Of a stretch of DNA of 64,000 nt, positions 18,205 through 27,391 are shown piece by piece. Source of the DNA: Terrimonas sp. (lineage in GTDB: Bacteria > Bacteroidota > Bacteroidia > Chitinophagales > Chitinophagaceae); NCBI RefSeq assembly GCF_003075435.1, contig NZ_QCZJ01000002.1, forward strand, positions 62,001-126,000, given 5' to 3'. Position numbers and translations under genes: made by a program. The notes beneath the pieces were generated by a model. That model made no database searches and was not told where the DNA came from. It saw only the letters and a list, made by a program, of their open reading frames with translations. Numbering within the stretch: position 1 is the first letter of the stretch; every line of letters begins with the position of its first letter.

Positions 18205-18867
18205 TTAAATGATTTTCCGAAGCACTTCCGACACCTCCTCCGGCTTATGATATAACATAAAATGCCTTCCGGCTTCAATGCTATGGGTAGGTGTTATTTT
18301 TTTGATGGGGAATATTCTGTCTGCTGTGCCATGGATATGATAGAAATCCTTGAAAACACGTTCATTTTTCCAATGCAGTATCTGCCTGATTGACCATTTT
18401 AAATAATAAGGATTTACATTTTTCCTGTATTCACGGGCAAGCGCTTTTTGATCCTGTGTATATGAGCCGAGAAAATAATTTTCAATGGGCTCAAATAGTT
18501 TTAACGGGCGAATATCATGTAATACTCCTGTGGGTATCAACCGGTATAATCTCAGTTTACCACAAAGTTTCATCCAGGTGGGCAACTGATGATGTGTTTC
18601 TACACTGGAGATCAGGATCAGCTTTTTTACCGGCATAATGCGGGTAATTTCAATAGCCATGATGCCGCCAAAAGAAACACCGATCAGTGTGAAATCGTCC
18701 GTGGAGGTAATTTGCGCGGCCATTCTTTTGGCATACGCTTCAAGTGTTTCATCCTTTTCGGGCACAAGCCATTGTATATAATGCACATCTGTACCAGGCT
18801 GCCAGGTAAGCTTACTGAAAATCCTTTCATCTGCACCCAATCCACATATACAATACACTTTTTTCAT
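18205..18867 (-). CDS. Alpha/beta hydrolase
   Basis: This 220-residue cytoplasmic protein has the alpha/beta-hydrolase triad: nucleophile elbow GVSFGG (Ser65), acid in HGTADRIFP, and histidine in EAGRHFMLYHKP near the C-terminus. The oxyanion-type segment near the start is CGLGADERIF. No signal peptide is present. The short lid and size suggest a small esterase or thioesterase; the substrate is unknown. It lies 6 bp after the NtrC-type regulator gene on the same strand, so the two are probably co-transcribed, but no regulatory link is evident. Confidence 0.8.
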   Translation of the reverse strand: MKKVYCICGLGADERIFSKLTWQPGTDVHYIQWLVPEKDETLEAYAKRMAAQITSTDDFTLIGVSFGGIMAIEITRIMPVKKLILISSVETHHQLPTWMKLCGKLRLYRLIPTGVLHDIRPLKLFEPIENYFLGSYTQDQKALAREYRKNVNPYYLKWSIRQILHWKNERVFKDFYHIHGTADRIFPIKKITPTHSIEAGRHFMLYHKPEEVSEVLRKII

Positions 18868-18873
18868 TTCCCT

Positions 18874-20037
18874 TTATTTTCTTGGAATCACATAGCTGCT
18901 AACATCATCTTCCTTAATACTTTTTCCGGACAGAATAACAAGGCGTTCAACAACATTTCTCAGCTCCCTGATATTGCCCGTCCAGTTGTTATCCTGCAAA
19001 GCCTTCATGGCATCGCCATCAATTTCTTTTTTGGGAATACCATATTCTGTGCAGATATCAGCTAAAAATTTATCAACCAGCAGCGGGATATCATCCCTGC
19101 GGTCATTTAATGAAGGCACATGAATAATAATAACACTCAGGCGATGATATAAGTCGAGGCGGAATTGTTTTTCATCCACTTCCTGCAATAAGTCTTTATT
19201 GGTTGCAGCAATTACACGAACATCCACGCTGATATCTTTATCACCGCCAACCCTGGTTATTTTGCCTTCCTGCAGCGCCCTCAATACTTTTGCCTGTGCA
19301 TTAAGGCTCATATCGCCAATTTCATCGAGGAAGAGCGTTCCGCCATGTGCCTGCTCAAATTTTCCTATGCGTTGTTTTACGGCTGATGTAAATGAGCCTT
19401 TTTCATGCCCGAATAATTCGCTTTCTATTAGCTCACTTGGAATAGCAGCACAATTCACTTCAATCAAAGCACCTTTGGAGCGATTGCTTTTTTCATGTAT
19501 CCAGCGGGCAACTAATTCTTTTCCTACACCATTTTCGCCCATGATCATTACCCTGGCGTCTGTTGGTGCAACCTTGTCAATTGTTTCTTTTATTTTTATG
19601 ATTGGTGCTGATTCGCCTATCATTTCATCAACCTTCGTTACCTTTCTCCTTAACACTTTTGTTTCGGTTACGAGGTTGGTTTTATCCATAGCATTGCGTA
19701 TCGTTATCAGCAGGCGGTTCAGGTCAGGAGGTTTCGACACATAATCATAAGCTCCTTTTTTTACCGCTTCAACGGCTGTTTCAATAGTGCCGTGCCCTGA
19801 AATCATAATAACCGGAACATCAGGATTTATCTCGGCAACCTTATCTAAAAATTCAATGCCATCCAGCTTGGGCATTTTAATGTCGCACAATACAACATCA
19901 TAATTTTTTTCTTTAAACTTTTTCAAGCCTTCTTCTCCGTCGCCTGCCTCGTCTATTTTATATCCTTCATAAGAAAGTATTTCACCTAAAGTTTTACGGA
20001 TCGCTTTTTCATCATCAATGATCAGAATATTTGACAT
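18874..20037 (-). CDS. NtrC-family sigma-54 response regulator lacking a DNA-binding domain
   Basis: This 387-residue protein has an N-terminal receiver domain (phosphoacceptor Asp52 in LCDIKMP) and a sigma-54-activating AAA+ domain. Walker A is GENGVGKE, about residue 167. Walker B is in GGTLFLDEIGDMS, and an R-finger region follows. It stops soon after the AAA+ domain (GNIRELRNVVERLV, ending SYVIPRK), so the Fis-type helix-turn-helix is missing. The sigma-54 contact loop reads GSFTSA rather than GAFTGA. It may act from solution or through protein partners; HTH-less NtrC-like regulators are known in Bacteroidota. No histidine kinase gene is adjacent. Confidence 0.88.
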   Translation of the reverse strand: MSNILIIDDEKAIRKTLGEILSYEGYKIDEAGDGEEGLKKFKEKNYDVVLCDIKMPKLDGIEFLDKVAEINPDVPVIMISGHGTIETAVEAVKKGAYDYVSKPPDLNRLLITIRNAMDKTNLVTETKVLRRKVTKVDEMIGESAPIIKIKETIDKVAPTDARVMIMGENGVGKELVARWIHEKSNRSKGALIEVNCAAIPSELIESELFGHEKGSFTSAVKQRIGKFEQAHGGTLFLDEIGDMSLNAQAKVLRALQEGKITRVGGDKDISVDVRVIAATNKDLLQEVDEKQFRLDLYHRLSVIIIHVPSLNDRRDDIPLLVDKFLADICTEYGIPKKEIDGDAMKALQDNNWTGNIRELRNVVERLVILSGKSIKEDDVSSYVIPRK

Positions 20038-20144
20038 ATACGTTATAGTTCTTTGTGTGTATAGGTTAATAAATTTTTAACAATCTTATTTTATGCAAAC
20101 TGCTATTGGTGCGTCTCATAATAACTTTTCAAAAATAAGGAATT

Positions 20145-20876
20145 ATGAATTGGTATTTTACCCTGCTCTTTTCAGCCTGTTTTTCCCCTTCCTTTATCGC
20201 AACCAATACAGGAAACAGTAAGGACCGTATTCGTAATATCCCATTACCTTATGGTTATAAACGAATAGAATTCCCGGAGCGCTCATTTGCCGAATGGTTA
20301 AGGAATATAAGGCTGAAGCCTGGCAAAACGGTTTACCTGTATAACGGGTTTCCCAAAAAAAATCAAACTGCACAATTTGCCGTGCTGGATATACCTGTAG
20401 GTAAAAAGGATTTACAACAATGTGCTGATGCGGTAATGAGGCTTCGCGCCAGCTACCTGTTTGACAATAAAAGAATGAATGAAATTGTTTTTTACGATAA
20501 TAGCAACAAGGCGTATAGATATACCGGTGGTGAGAATATTCAGCACTTTGAAAATTATCTTGAAAAAGTTTTTGCCTTTTGCGGTACAGCTTCTTTAGAA
20601 AAACAGTTAAAAAAGAAGCCGGTTCAGGATATTGCACCCGGCGATGTACTGATCAAAGGAGGGTATCCGGGACATGCAGTAATAGTGATGGATATTGGAG
20701 TGAAGAGCAACGGTGAAAAAATTTACCTGTTAGCCCAAAGCTATATGCCTGCCCAGAATATTCATATTTTAAAGAATAACCAGGATGAGTTATTAAATCC
20801 CTGGTATGCTGTTACCAGCAGCCAGATTATTACGCCGGAATGGATATTTCAGTCAACGCAATTATACGGATGGTGA
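20145..20876 (+). CDS. DUF4846 family exported protein
   Basis: This 243-residue protein has a possible N-terminal signal sequence (MNWYFTLLFSACFSPSF). It matches the DUF4846 family throughout: GYKRIEFPERSFAEWLRNI, LYNGFPKKNQTAQFAVLDI, RLRASYLF and PGDVLIKGGYPGHAVIVMD are its conserved blocks. The last block resembles NlpC/P60-like amidase folds (a Gly-His pair before a strand), but no catalytic Cys is visible at the matching place, so an enzymatic role is not claimed. It stands alone, between the divergent regulator gene and the SDR gene 59 bp downstream. Confidence 0.8.
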   Translation: MNWYFTLLFSACFSPSFIATNTGNSKDRIRNIPLPYGYKRIEFPERSFAEWLRNIRLKPGKTVYLYNGFPKKNQTAQFAVLDIPVGKKDLQQCADAVMRLRASYLFDNKRMNEIVFYDNSNKAYRYTGGENIQHFENYLEKVFAFCGTASLEKQLKKKPVQDIAPGDVLIKGGYPGHAVIVMDIGVKSNGEKIYLLAQSYMPAQNIHILKNNQDELLNPWYAVTSSQIITPEWIFQSTQLYGW

Positions 20877-20909
20877 TTGAAAGTAAGTATACCATTTTTG
20901 CATCCTGCT

Positions 20910-20917
20910 TATCTTTG
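20910..20917 (+). promoter_or_regulatory. -7 promoter box (TATCTTTG) for the SDR gene
   Basis: An exact TAnnTTTG match lies 18 bp before the ATG, implying a very short leader. No TTG has ideal -33 spacing. Confidence 0.5.
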
Positions 20918-20935
20918 CAGCAATAATTTAAAAAA

Positions 20936-21691
20936 ATGAGCAAAATTGTTTTTATTACCGGCGCTACATCAGGTTTTGGAAAAGCATGTGCAGAAAAATT
21001 TGCAAAAGAAGGATACAATGTAATAATCAATGGAAGGAGAGAAGACAGGCTGCAATCTTTAAAAACAGCATTGGAGAAACAATACGGCGTTAATGTATTG
21101 ACGCTTGCTTTTGATGTGCGCAACAGGAACGATGTTTTTGAAAAAATAAATGCAATTGACGAACCATGGAAAAAGATTAACATTTTAATAAATAACGCAG
21201 GGCTTGCCCTGGGCAGAGAGCATATTGATGAAGGGAATATTGATGAGTGGGATACAATGATGGATACCAATGTTAAAGGTTTGTTGTATGTTTCAAAAGC
21301 AGTGATACCATTTTTAATACCAACCAGGGGGCACATTATAAATCTTGGCTCTGTGGCAGGCAAAGAAGTGTATGATAAAGGAAATGTGTATTGTGCCAGC
21401 AAATTCGCGGTTGATGCCATATCTAAAGGCATGAGAATAGACCTGTTACGCCACGGTATTAAAGTAACTTCCATAAACCCCGGCGCTGCGGAAACGGAGT
21501 TTTCTCTTGTTCGTTTTAATGGAGATGAAGAAAAAGCAAAATCTGTTTATAATGGCTTGCAACCGCTTACAGGCCCTGATGTGGCAGACGTGATATATTA
21601 TTGTACAACATTGCCTGCACATGTTTGTATTAACGACCTGGTTCTATGTCCTACCCAGCAGGCAGACGCTATTTATTTTAACCGAAAATAA
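20936..21691 (+). CDS. Short-chain dehydrogenase/reductase, YdfG-like
   Basis: This 251-residue cytosolic NAD(P)-dependent oxidoreductase has the Rossmann glycine motif TGATSGFG at residues 7-14, an NNAGLA structural motif near 86, and the catalytic Ser (NLGSVAG) and Tyr-Lys (YCASK) residues around 137-155. The block RREDRLQSLK and overall length fit classical SDRs similar to the serine/3-hydroxy acid dehydrogenase YdfG. The physiological substrate is not predictable. Its promoter box is close to the start and it has no obvious operon partners. Confidence 0.88.
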   Translation: MSKIVFITGATSGFGKACAEKFAKEGYNVIINGRREDRLQSLKTALEKQYGVNVLTLAFDVRNRNDVFEKINAIDEPWKKINILINNAGLALGREHIDEGNIDEWDTMMDTNVKGLLYVSKAVIPFLIPTRGHIINLGSVAGKEVYDKGNVYCASKFAVDAISKGMRIDLLRHGIKVTSINPGAAETEFSLVRFNGDEEKAKSVYNGLQPLTGPDVADVIYYCTTLPAHVCINDLVLCPTQQADAIYFNRK

Positions 21692-21803
21692 TTTAGGCAG
21701 CAAATTTGCGTTGATAAAAGGCAGAAGCTAATGCACTTAAACACCAGTTAACACTGTTGATATAAGTCAAAGCGATTCACCCAACCCTATAAAACTGTTT
21801 TAA

Positions 21804-22310
21804 ATGAAAAAAGTAGTTTTTTGTATAACCGCTTTGGTTTTTCTTGTCTCACTCAGTATTCCTGTCCTTGCCCAGGATGATAATGTAATAAGGATCAGCC
21901 CCTGCGATAATGCTTCTATTCAGAAGCAGGCGGATAGTGTTAAGCACTTGTTGGCCGGCGGTGGATTTACAGTGCTGCGTGAAGCTTCCATAACCATGGA
22001 AAGTGAATATGAAATTCCTATCATTGTTCCCATGAGTGAAGGTACCTGGTACCAGTTTGTTTTTATTGGTGATGTAAAATCTAATACATATGAAGTGCGT
22101 ATGTACGACTATAGTGAAAAGCAGGTGGTATACCAGAAAAAGAGATGGGGAGATGTAGATGGTAATGTTATCAGCTATTCATATATACCTAAAGTTTCAG
22201 AATATCACATGATTAAACCGCTGCAGGTAAACAGTATGCAGAAAAAGAATTTATGCGGTTATGTAATGTTGTTTAAAAAGACTGTGGGCGAAGCTAAGGC
22301 AGCTAAATAA
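21804..22310 (+). CDS. Secreted protein of unknown function (168 aa)
   Basis: A typical signal peptide (MKKVVFCITALVFLVSLSIP, cleavage near VLAQ-DD) is followed by about 140 residues of mixed alpha/beta character without recognised motifs. It contains Cys in ISPCDNA and LCGYVML, which could pair in the periplasm. A strong intrinsic terminator follows within 30 bp, so it is monocistronic or the end of a short unit. Similar proteins are probably found in related bacteria, but no family name is offered. Confidence 0.6.
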   Translation: MKKVVFCITALVFLVSLSIPVLAQDDNVIRISPCDNASIQKQADSVKHLLAGGGFTVLREASITMESEYEIPIIVPMSEGTWYQFVFIGDVKSNTYEVRMYDYSEKQVVYQKKRWGDVDGNVISYSYIPKVSEYHMIKPLQVNSMQKKNLCGYVMLFKKTVGEAKAAK

Positions 22311-22614
22311 TCATTCAGAAAAATAGTTGAAAGGCGATAAGAGATTTTTCTTATCGCTTTTTTGTTTTGGATAAATTGCCGCTTATACTCATAATCCGGT
22401 TAAATATTTTGCCTTTATGCTTACCCGCGCCAGCACAGATCTTGTTATATTAAGAGTACCATAACGCAGCTTGTTCTGCAGCGCTTCAATTAAGTTAGTA
22501 AATACTATTTAATGTGTATGTTCGTTCATTTTGTAACTAATATTTATTAGTTTTTATTCGTATTGTTTTTTCAGATTATATTGAGTCAGAATTGATTATC
22601 ACAACCCTTTACGC
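22311..22614. other. Intergenic region before the DUF3857 pair
   Basis: Besides the terminator at 22333, the gap holds an AT-only perfect inverted repeat (AACTAATA/TATTAGTT, 22535-22552) followed by T residues. It could be a weak terminator or an operator. No -7 consensus box was found, although the DUF3857 gene should have its promoter here. Confidence 0.4.
22333..22364 (+). terminator. Intrinsic terminator
   Basis: GCGATAAGA (22334-22342) pairs perfectly with TCTTATCGC (22349-22357), followed by a run of T residues. It ends the 168-residue secreted-protein transcript. Confidence 0.88.
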
Positions 22615-24516
22615 ATGAACAAAATTACAGGGAAACTCTTAGTGCTGGCGCTGTTGTTGAATTTCTTGCACAGCGTAGCTTATAGTGTGCCCGGCAAATT
22701 GCATACTGCAGATGCAGACGATAATAATGTTGTTATTAAAAGCAAAACGGAGCGTTATGAATTTGTATATGGAAATGCCGATAATCCTGTAATCATAAAT
22801 GAGCAGACAAATACAATTTTCAGGTGTGAGGGCTATCGTACAGACCTGCCTTATGTTGAGTTTTATGATGATCAGTCAACTATTAATGAAGTGAACATCT
22901 TCATCGATGGTAAAAAAAACCGGCTTATCAAGCCTGTATATGAGTATTATTCTATCGAAAATATTTTTTATTCGGATGCAAGGATCTGCTATTTTCAACT
23001 GCCCCTGGAAAAAAAGGGTTCACAAAGTGAAGTACAGATAAGTAAAACCATCAATGATCCCCGCTATTTCAGCACTATTTATTTCTCTGAGCCTTTCAGG
23101 ATAGAAAATAAGCAGGTAATAGTTACTGTTCCACAATGGATGAGCATAGATATAAAGGAAATGAATTTTGATGGATATAAGATTAAAAAGCAAACTGAAA
23201 AGAAGGATAATGCTGTTATATACACTTATACTATTGAGCAGCTAGAAGCCAGGAAAAATGAGCCCCGCAGCCCTGGGCCTTCTTATATATACCCACACCT
23301 GCTGGTTTTAACCCGCTCTGCTGATGTAAAAGGAAAGAAGATAACATATTTCAATGCGCTTGCTGATCAATATGCATGGTATCGCCACCTGGTATTACAG
23401 ATTGGTAATGATGCCGCCGTCATTAAAGAAAAAGCAAAGGAGATTACAAAGGCAATTACCAACGATACGGCAAAAATAAAAGCGATATTTCATTATGTAC
23501 AGGATAATATAAGATATATAGCTTTTGAAGATGGCATTGCAGGCTTTAAACCTGAAAAAGCACAGGAGGTATTAAAAAAGAAATATGGCGATTGTAAAGG
23601 TATGGCTAATCTTACCAAAGAACTTTTACAGGCTGCAGGTTTTGACGCGAGGTTATGCTGGATAGGTACCAACCATATTGCATACGATTATTCCACGCCT
23701 TCTCTTTCTGTAGATAATCATATGATCTGTGCACTGCGCTATAAAGGCAAACTTTATTTTCTGGATGCAACAGAAACATATATCGGTTTTGATCAGTATG
23801 CGGAACGCATACAGGGCAGGCAGGTAATGATTGAAGACGGAGAGAAATACATGCTTGAAAAAGTACCGTTGCGTTCTACCGAACAAAATATAGATCTTGA
23901 AAAAAGAACTGTTCATATAGATGGTAATAATTTAAAAGGAAATGTATTGCATAAAATGGGCGGAGAAAGCAAAGAGTGGTTGCTTACGCGCATACATAGT
24001 TTGAAAAAAGATAAACTGGCAACAGCATTACAGCATTACCTGGCAGAAGGTAACCAGAAATATGCGATCACGCAATTGCAAACTTCTGATCTTAACGAAA
24101 GAGACAATGCGCTCGATATCAATTATCAGCTTGATCATGAAGATGCAGTTTCGGGTTTTGGCGATGAGCTGTATATAGACCTTGACTTCAGAAAAGATAT
24201 GGATAATGCTGATATTGATATAAACAAAAGAACTACTGACCTGGTTTTTTCTTATAAAAAATATCTTATTTATGAAACTGAATTAACCATTCCTTCCGGG
24301 TATAAAATCAATCAGCTTCCCGAAGGATTAAATATTGATGAGCCTGCATACAGTTTTAAAATAAATTATAAAACCATTGGCGAAAAGCTGGTATACCGTA
24401 AAGAAATAACTATAAAAGATACCCGCTTACGTAAGGCAGCTTTTGCAAAATGGAACGCAAGTATTTCGCAGTTAAAGAAAAGCTATAACGAACAGATAAT
24501 TCTTACAAAAAAATAA
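22615..24516 (+). CDS. DUF3857/transglutaminase-like exported protein (active triad present)
   Basis: This 633-residue protein has a signal peptide (MNKITGKLLVLALLLNFLHS), an N-terminal DUF3857 domain, and a central transglutaminase-like domain. The catalytic triad is complete: Cys327 in KYGDCKGMANL, His369 in VDNHMICAL, and Asp384 in YFLDATE. The C-terminal part is a beta-rich DUF3858-like domain. Such proteins are periplasmic or surface-associated in Bacteroidota; candidate activities are protein cross-linking or peptidase-type cleavage. The paralogue 27 bp downstream makes an evident two-gene operon closed by a strong terminator. Confidence 0.82.
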   Translation: MNKITGKLLVLALLLNFLHSVAYSVPGKLHTADADDNNVVIKSKTERYEFVYGNADNPVIINEQTNTIFRCEGYRTDLPYVEFYDDQSTINEVNIFIDGKKNRLIKPVYEYYSIENIFYSDARICYFQLPLEKKGSQSEVQISKTINDPRYFSTIYFSEPFRIENKQVIVTVPQWMSIDIKEMNFDGYKIKKQTEKKDNAVIYTYTIEQLEARKNEPRSPGPSYIYPHLLVLTRSADVKGKKITYFNALADQYAWYRHLVLQIGNDAAVIKEKAKEITKAITNDTAKIKAIFHYVQDNIRYIAFEDGIAGFKPEKAQEVLKKKYGDCKGMANLTKELLQAAGFDARLCWIGTNHIAYDYSTPSLSVDNHMICALRYKGKLYFLDATETYIGFDQYAERIQGRQVMIEDGEKYMLEKVPLRSTEQNIDLEKRTVHIDGNNLKGNVLHKMGGESKEWLLTRIHSLKKDKLATALQHYLAEGNQKYAITQLQTSDLNERDNALDINYQLDHEDAVSGFGDELYIDLDFRKDMDNADIDINKRTTDLVFSYKKYLIYETELTIPSGYKINQLPEGLNIDEPAYSFKINYKTIGEKLVYRKEITIKDTRLRKAAFAKWNASISQLKKSYNEQIILTKK

Positions 24517-24543
24517 AACTTTCATATCATAAACATTCTATTC

Positions 24544-26781
24544 ATGCAAAACAGATATATCCTGAGCCTGCTTGTCTTTTTGTTTATAATATTTCAGCAC
24601 AGTGTTGCGCAAACAGATGCAGAATATAAGAAAAGAGTGGAGGAAGTAAGAAAAGAGGTATGGGGATGGAATATTCCGGCATTTAACAACAGAACAATTC
24701 CTGCTGCATTAGCTAATGAGTCAGGAGTAGTGATTGCCCGTCACCAGGAAATAAAAGCCATCAGTAAAACCAAGTTCAAATTTCTTGTTATTACGGCTGC
24801 CAAGTATAAAGAGATATACTTTACCAACACTTACCGGGAAATGGTAAAGATTAATGACAAGGCGACCCTTGAAGAGTTTTCTGAGTTCAGTTACCAGAAA
24901 TCCAAACGCCTTGCAAAATTCTTTTCAAGAAATCTTAAAGGGCGTGTTACCATATTAGGCATTCGAATTATAAAGCCTGATGGAACCATAAAAGAAATAG
25001 ACGTGAATGAGGAAGTGATGATAAAAAATGATAATGATGAGAAGCAGAGTAAGGTAGCTGTATCGGGATTGGAAGTGGGGGATATTATAGATTATTTTGT
25101 AAGCCGGCAGGAAGAAGAAGCAGTGGGATACAGAACAGAGCCCTATCTTTTCATATTTGGCGATGATAAGCCTATTATGCATTATTCCGTGCATTGCGAA
25201 GTGGGAGCTACCTGCGCGGTAGAATACAGGGCAATGAATGGCGCGCCTGAATTTAAGGTAAAAAAAGATGCAGATGGTGATAATATCCTTGATGCAGAAT
25301 ATCAGAATATACCCAAATCACCGGTTGATCTTTGGATGTCTTCGGCAAGACAACTACCCATACTTCGTTTAAACATACGTGTTGGCGGACCTAGAAAAAT
25401 AAAAAGAAAGGAGGGAGAAGTATACCGTAATCAACCCTACCAGCAAATTATTGAAGACGTAAAAGTTGATATGAAAGAAGATTTTTACGGAAGCCAGCTT
25501 GGCCTGGTAGCAGAAGGGCTGTCAGGTGAAATAAAGTCTATGATCAAGCGTATGCGCAGGCAGGATGATCTGCCTAAAGACAGCTTACCGTATTATATTT
25601 ACTATGCATTCCGGTATATAGCTTTTTATAAGGTAGATGCAAACGATAAAATAAATGTTGGTTTAGAACGGAATTACCAGGCTCCTAATAAAAAGAAATT
25701 TTTGTTATTGCTAAGTCTTATTCTTGATAAGCTTGGTATTAATAATGAAATTATACTGGCAACATCTGTTTATGGTCCTGATACAAAGCAGGTAATGCTG
25801 GCAGATGATTTTGAGTATATCATTAAAACAACAAAAAATACCCCGGTATATATGAGCGCCGAGGGCGTATTTACAAATTGTAACTATATCCCTGCGGAGT
25901 ATGAAGGTCAGCAAAATCCTACAGTTGTGGTAAAAGGGTTTACCAAATCTTCAATAAGGCTTGATGATGAGGCAATGCAAAACATCGGTAAATCATCAGC
26001 AAAACAAAATGTACAAACAGAAAACCTTAAGGTATCGGTTTCAGACAATATGGAAGAACTTAAAATAGCAAGAAAAACTGTTTTAAAAGGCCAGATGCGG
26101 CAGGGTGCGCAGCGGCATCTGTTGTTGTTTGAAGATTATTATGAAGAAGAAAGAAAAGCGCTGGGCGTTAAAGAATCATTCATGGAGGAATTTGCTGACA
26201 GCAGAAAAAACAGATCGCTTGCAGATGAATATACTGCGGCTTTTGCAAAGGCGCGCAGTGAATGGAAAGACAGGTTTATCAGTGAAATTTCCGGGGAGTT
26301 TGATACCAAACCCAAAGACGTTACATCTTACAAAATAGATAATATGGGCTTGCGCCATACCAAACCTGATTTTATATACTCCACTCAATTTACTATTGAA
26401 GGATGGATAAAACGCGGGGGTAATAATTACATTGTTGATATGGGCAAGCTTATAGGAGGACAGTTGCAACTAAAGCCGGAGCAACTGGAAAGAAGCGTGG
26501 ATATATATATGGCTTGCGCCCGTACATTTGAATATATTATCAGTTTTGAAATTCCGCAGGGTTATAAGGCCGAAGGGCTGGATAAATTGGCTGTAAATAC
26601 GACTAATCAAGCCGGTAGTTTTATTGCTGATGCTAAACAGGAAGGAAATACGATAAAACTTAAAATAACCAAGATTTATAATAGTGCATTTGAACGCGCT
26701 GATAAGTGGCCGAAGCTTATAGAAATATTAAATGCCGCCAACGATTTTCAAAGTAAAAAAATATTATTGCGCAAAGGCTGA
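24544..26781 (+). CDS. DUF3857-family exported protein with degenerate transglutaminase domain
   Basis: This 745-residue paralogue-like protein has a signal peptide (MQNRYILSLLVFLFIIFQHS, then VAQTDA) and an N-terminal DUF3857-type beta domain. The region equivalent to the transglutaminase core is recognisable (NYQAPNKKKFLLLLSLILDK). The catalytic Cys position is Pro381 by eye alignment, and the His and Asp blocks are replaced by ADDFEYII and VYMSAEG. It is therefore probably not an active transglutaminase. It may serve as a binding partner or substrate carrier for the upstream gene product. It is the second gene of the two-gene operon and is followed by a strong bidirectional terminator. Confidence 0.75.
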   Translation: MQNRYILSLLVFLFIIFQHSVAQTDAEYKKRVEEVRKEVWGWNIPAFNNRTIPAALANESGVVIARHQEIKAISKTKFKFLVITAAKYKEIYFTNTYREMVKINDKATLEEFSEFSYQKSKRLAKFFSRNLKGRVTILGIRIIKPDGTIKEIDVNEEVMIKNDNDEKQSKVAVSGLEVGDIIDYFVSRQEEEAVGYRTEPYLFIFGDDKPIMHYSVHCEVGATCAVEYRAMNGAPEFKVKKDADGDNILDAEYQNIPKSPVDLWMSSARQLPILRLNIRVGGPRKIKRKEGEVYRNQPYQQIIEDVKVDMKEDFYGSQLGLVAEGLSGEIKSMIKRMRRQDDLPKDSLPYYIYYAFRYIAFYKVDANDKINVGLERNYQAPNKKKFLLLLSLILDKLGINNEIILATSVYGPDTKQVMLADDFEYIIKTTKNTPVYMSAEGVFTNCNYIPAEYEGQQNPTVVVKGFTKSSIRLDDEAMQNIGKSSAKQNVQTENLKVSVSDNMEELKIARKTVLKGQMRQGAQRHLLLFEDYYEEERKALGVKESFMEEFADSRKNRSLADEYTAAFAKARSEWKDRFISEISGEFDTKPKDVTSYKIDNMGLRHTKPDFIYSTQFTIEGWIKRGGNNYIVDMGKLIGGQLQLKPEQLERSVDIYMACARTFEYIISFEIPQGYKAEGLDKLAVNTTNQAGSFIADAKQEGNTIKLKITKIYNSAFERADKWPKLIEILNAANDFQSKKILLRKG

Positions 26782-26831
26782 TGTAAAATATTGGCTTGTT
26801 TGCCGGTAATGTTTAAATGTAAAAGCTGTAC

Positions 26832-26866
26832 AAAAAGAGGAGCTTTTAAAAAAAGCTCCTCTTTTT
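26832..26866 (+). terminator. Strong bidirectional terminator
   Basis: AAAAAGAGGAGCTTTT (26832-26847) pairs perfectly with AAAAGCTCCTCTTTTT (26851-26866). T-rich sequence on both strands suits termination of the DUF3857 operon and of the convergent lipoprotein gene. Confidence 0.92.
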
Positions 26867-26926
26867 ATTTTATTGCATCAGGTATGCTTCATTACTTTTA
26901 AAATACCTGATAAATACAAATAAATA

Positions 26927-27304
26927 TTAGCGGGTACAATTGGCAGTCCAGACAGCGCCGTCTTTAGTATAAGCCATAAGAAGTGTGCTTGCAGTGAGGC
27001 GGATTATCTGCGCTGAATTATCATCAACAGAAACAACAGCATTATCGCCATCCGCTTTAAATTGTACACCTGTTAAATCAGGAATAGCATCGGAGAATAC
27101 AAAGTTGTAGTTGCTGCCTACTTTCACAACGGTAACTTTTCCATCATCTGTGGATTTATTTTCTCCTTCTTTTACATAACTGATCTTTCCTTTATATGTA
27201 CCTACAAACAAGTCATTATTTGTTGGATTGTCTTTTTTACTGCAGGAGGCTAATATAAAAGCCGCGGCAAATAGCAAACTCATAGATTTCAAATGCTTAC
27301 TCAT
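26927..27304 (-). CDS. Small lipoprotein of unknown function
   Basis: This 125-residue protein has a lipoprotein signal with lipobox LASC (Cys21), followed by SKKDNPTNND, the charged and Asn-rich linker common in Bacteroidota lipoproteins. The rest is predicted beta-rich (VGTYKGKISYVKEG, NYNFVFSDAIP, ASTLLMAYTKDG) and similar in style to lipocalin-like small lipoproteins, but no family is certain. A final Cys (TANCTR) is near the C-terminus. It is monocistronic, with the bidirectional terminator downstream. Confidence 0.65.
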   Translation of the reverse strand: MSKHLKSMSLLFAAAFILASCSKKDNPTNNDLFVGTYKGKISYVKEGENKSTDDGKVTVVKVGSNYNFVFSDAIPDLTGVQFKADGDNAVVSVDDNSAQIIRLTASTLLMAYTKDGAVWTANCTR

Positions 27305-27391
27305 AACTTTTCTAATTTATAGTATGAGTAATTTCAAACCCTGTTCCAAAGTCTGCAGTTAACAAAATTTTATTTGATAAGCTATTTTAAC

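Noticed and set aside
19199-19744. A 181-codon plus-strand frame
   Set aside because: It lies wholly opposite the NtrC AAA+ domain, whose motifs are clear on the minus strand.
20830-21474. A 214-codon minus-strand frame opposite the SDR gene
   Set aside because: The SDR has full motifs, and the shadow has no recognisable domain.
22389-22508. A 40-codon minus-strand open stretch (LIEALQNKLRYGTLNITR)
   Set aside because: It has no start codon and no family match; it could be a gene fossil but cannot be supported.
22535-22552. AT-only perfect inverted repeat followed by T residues
   Set aside because: Such repeats are likely by chance in AT-rich gaps, and it follows another strong terminator.
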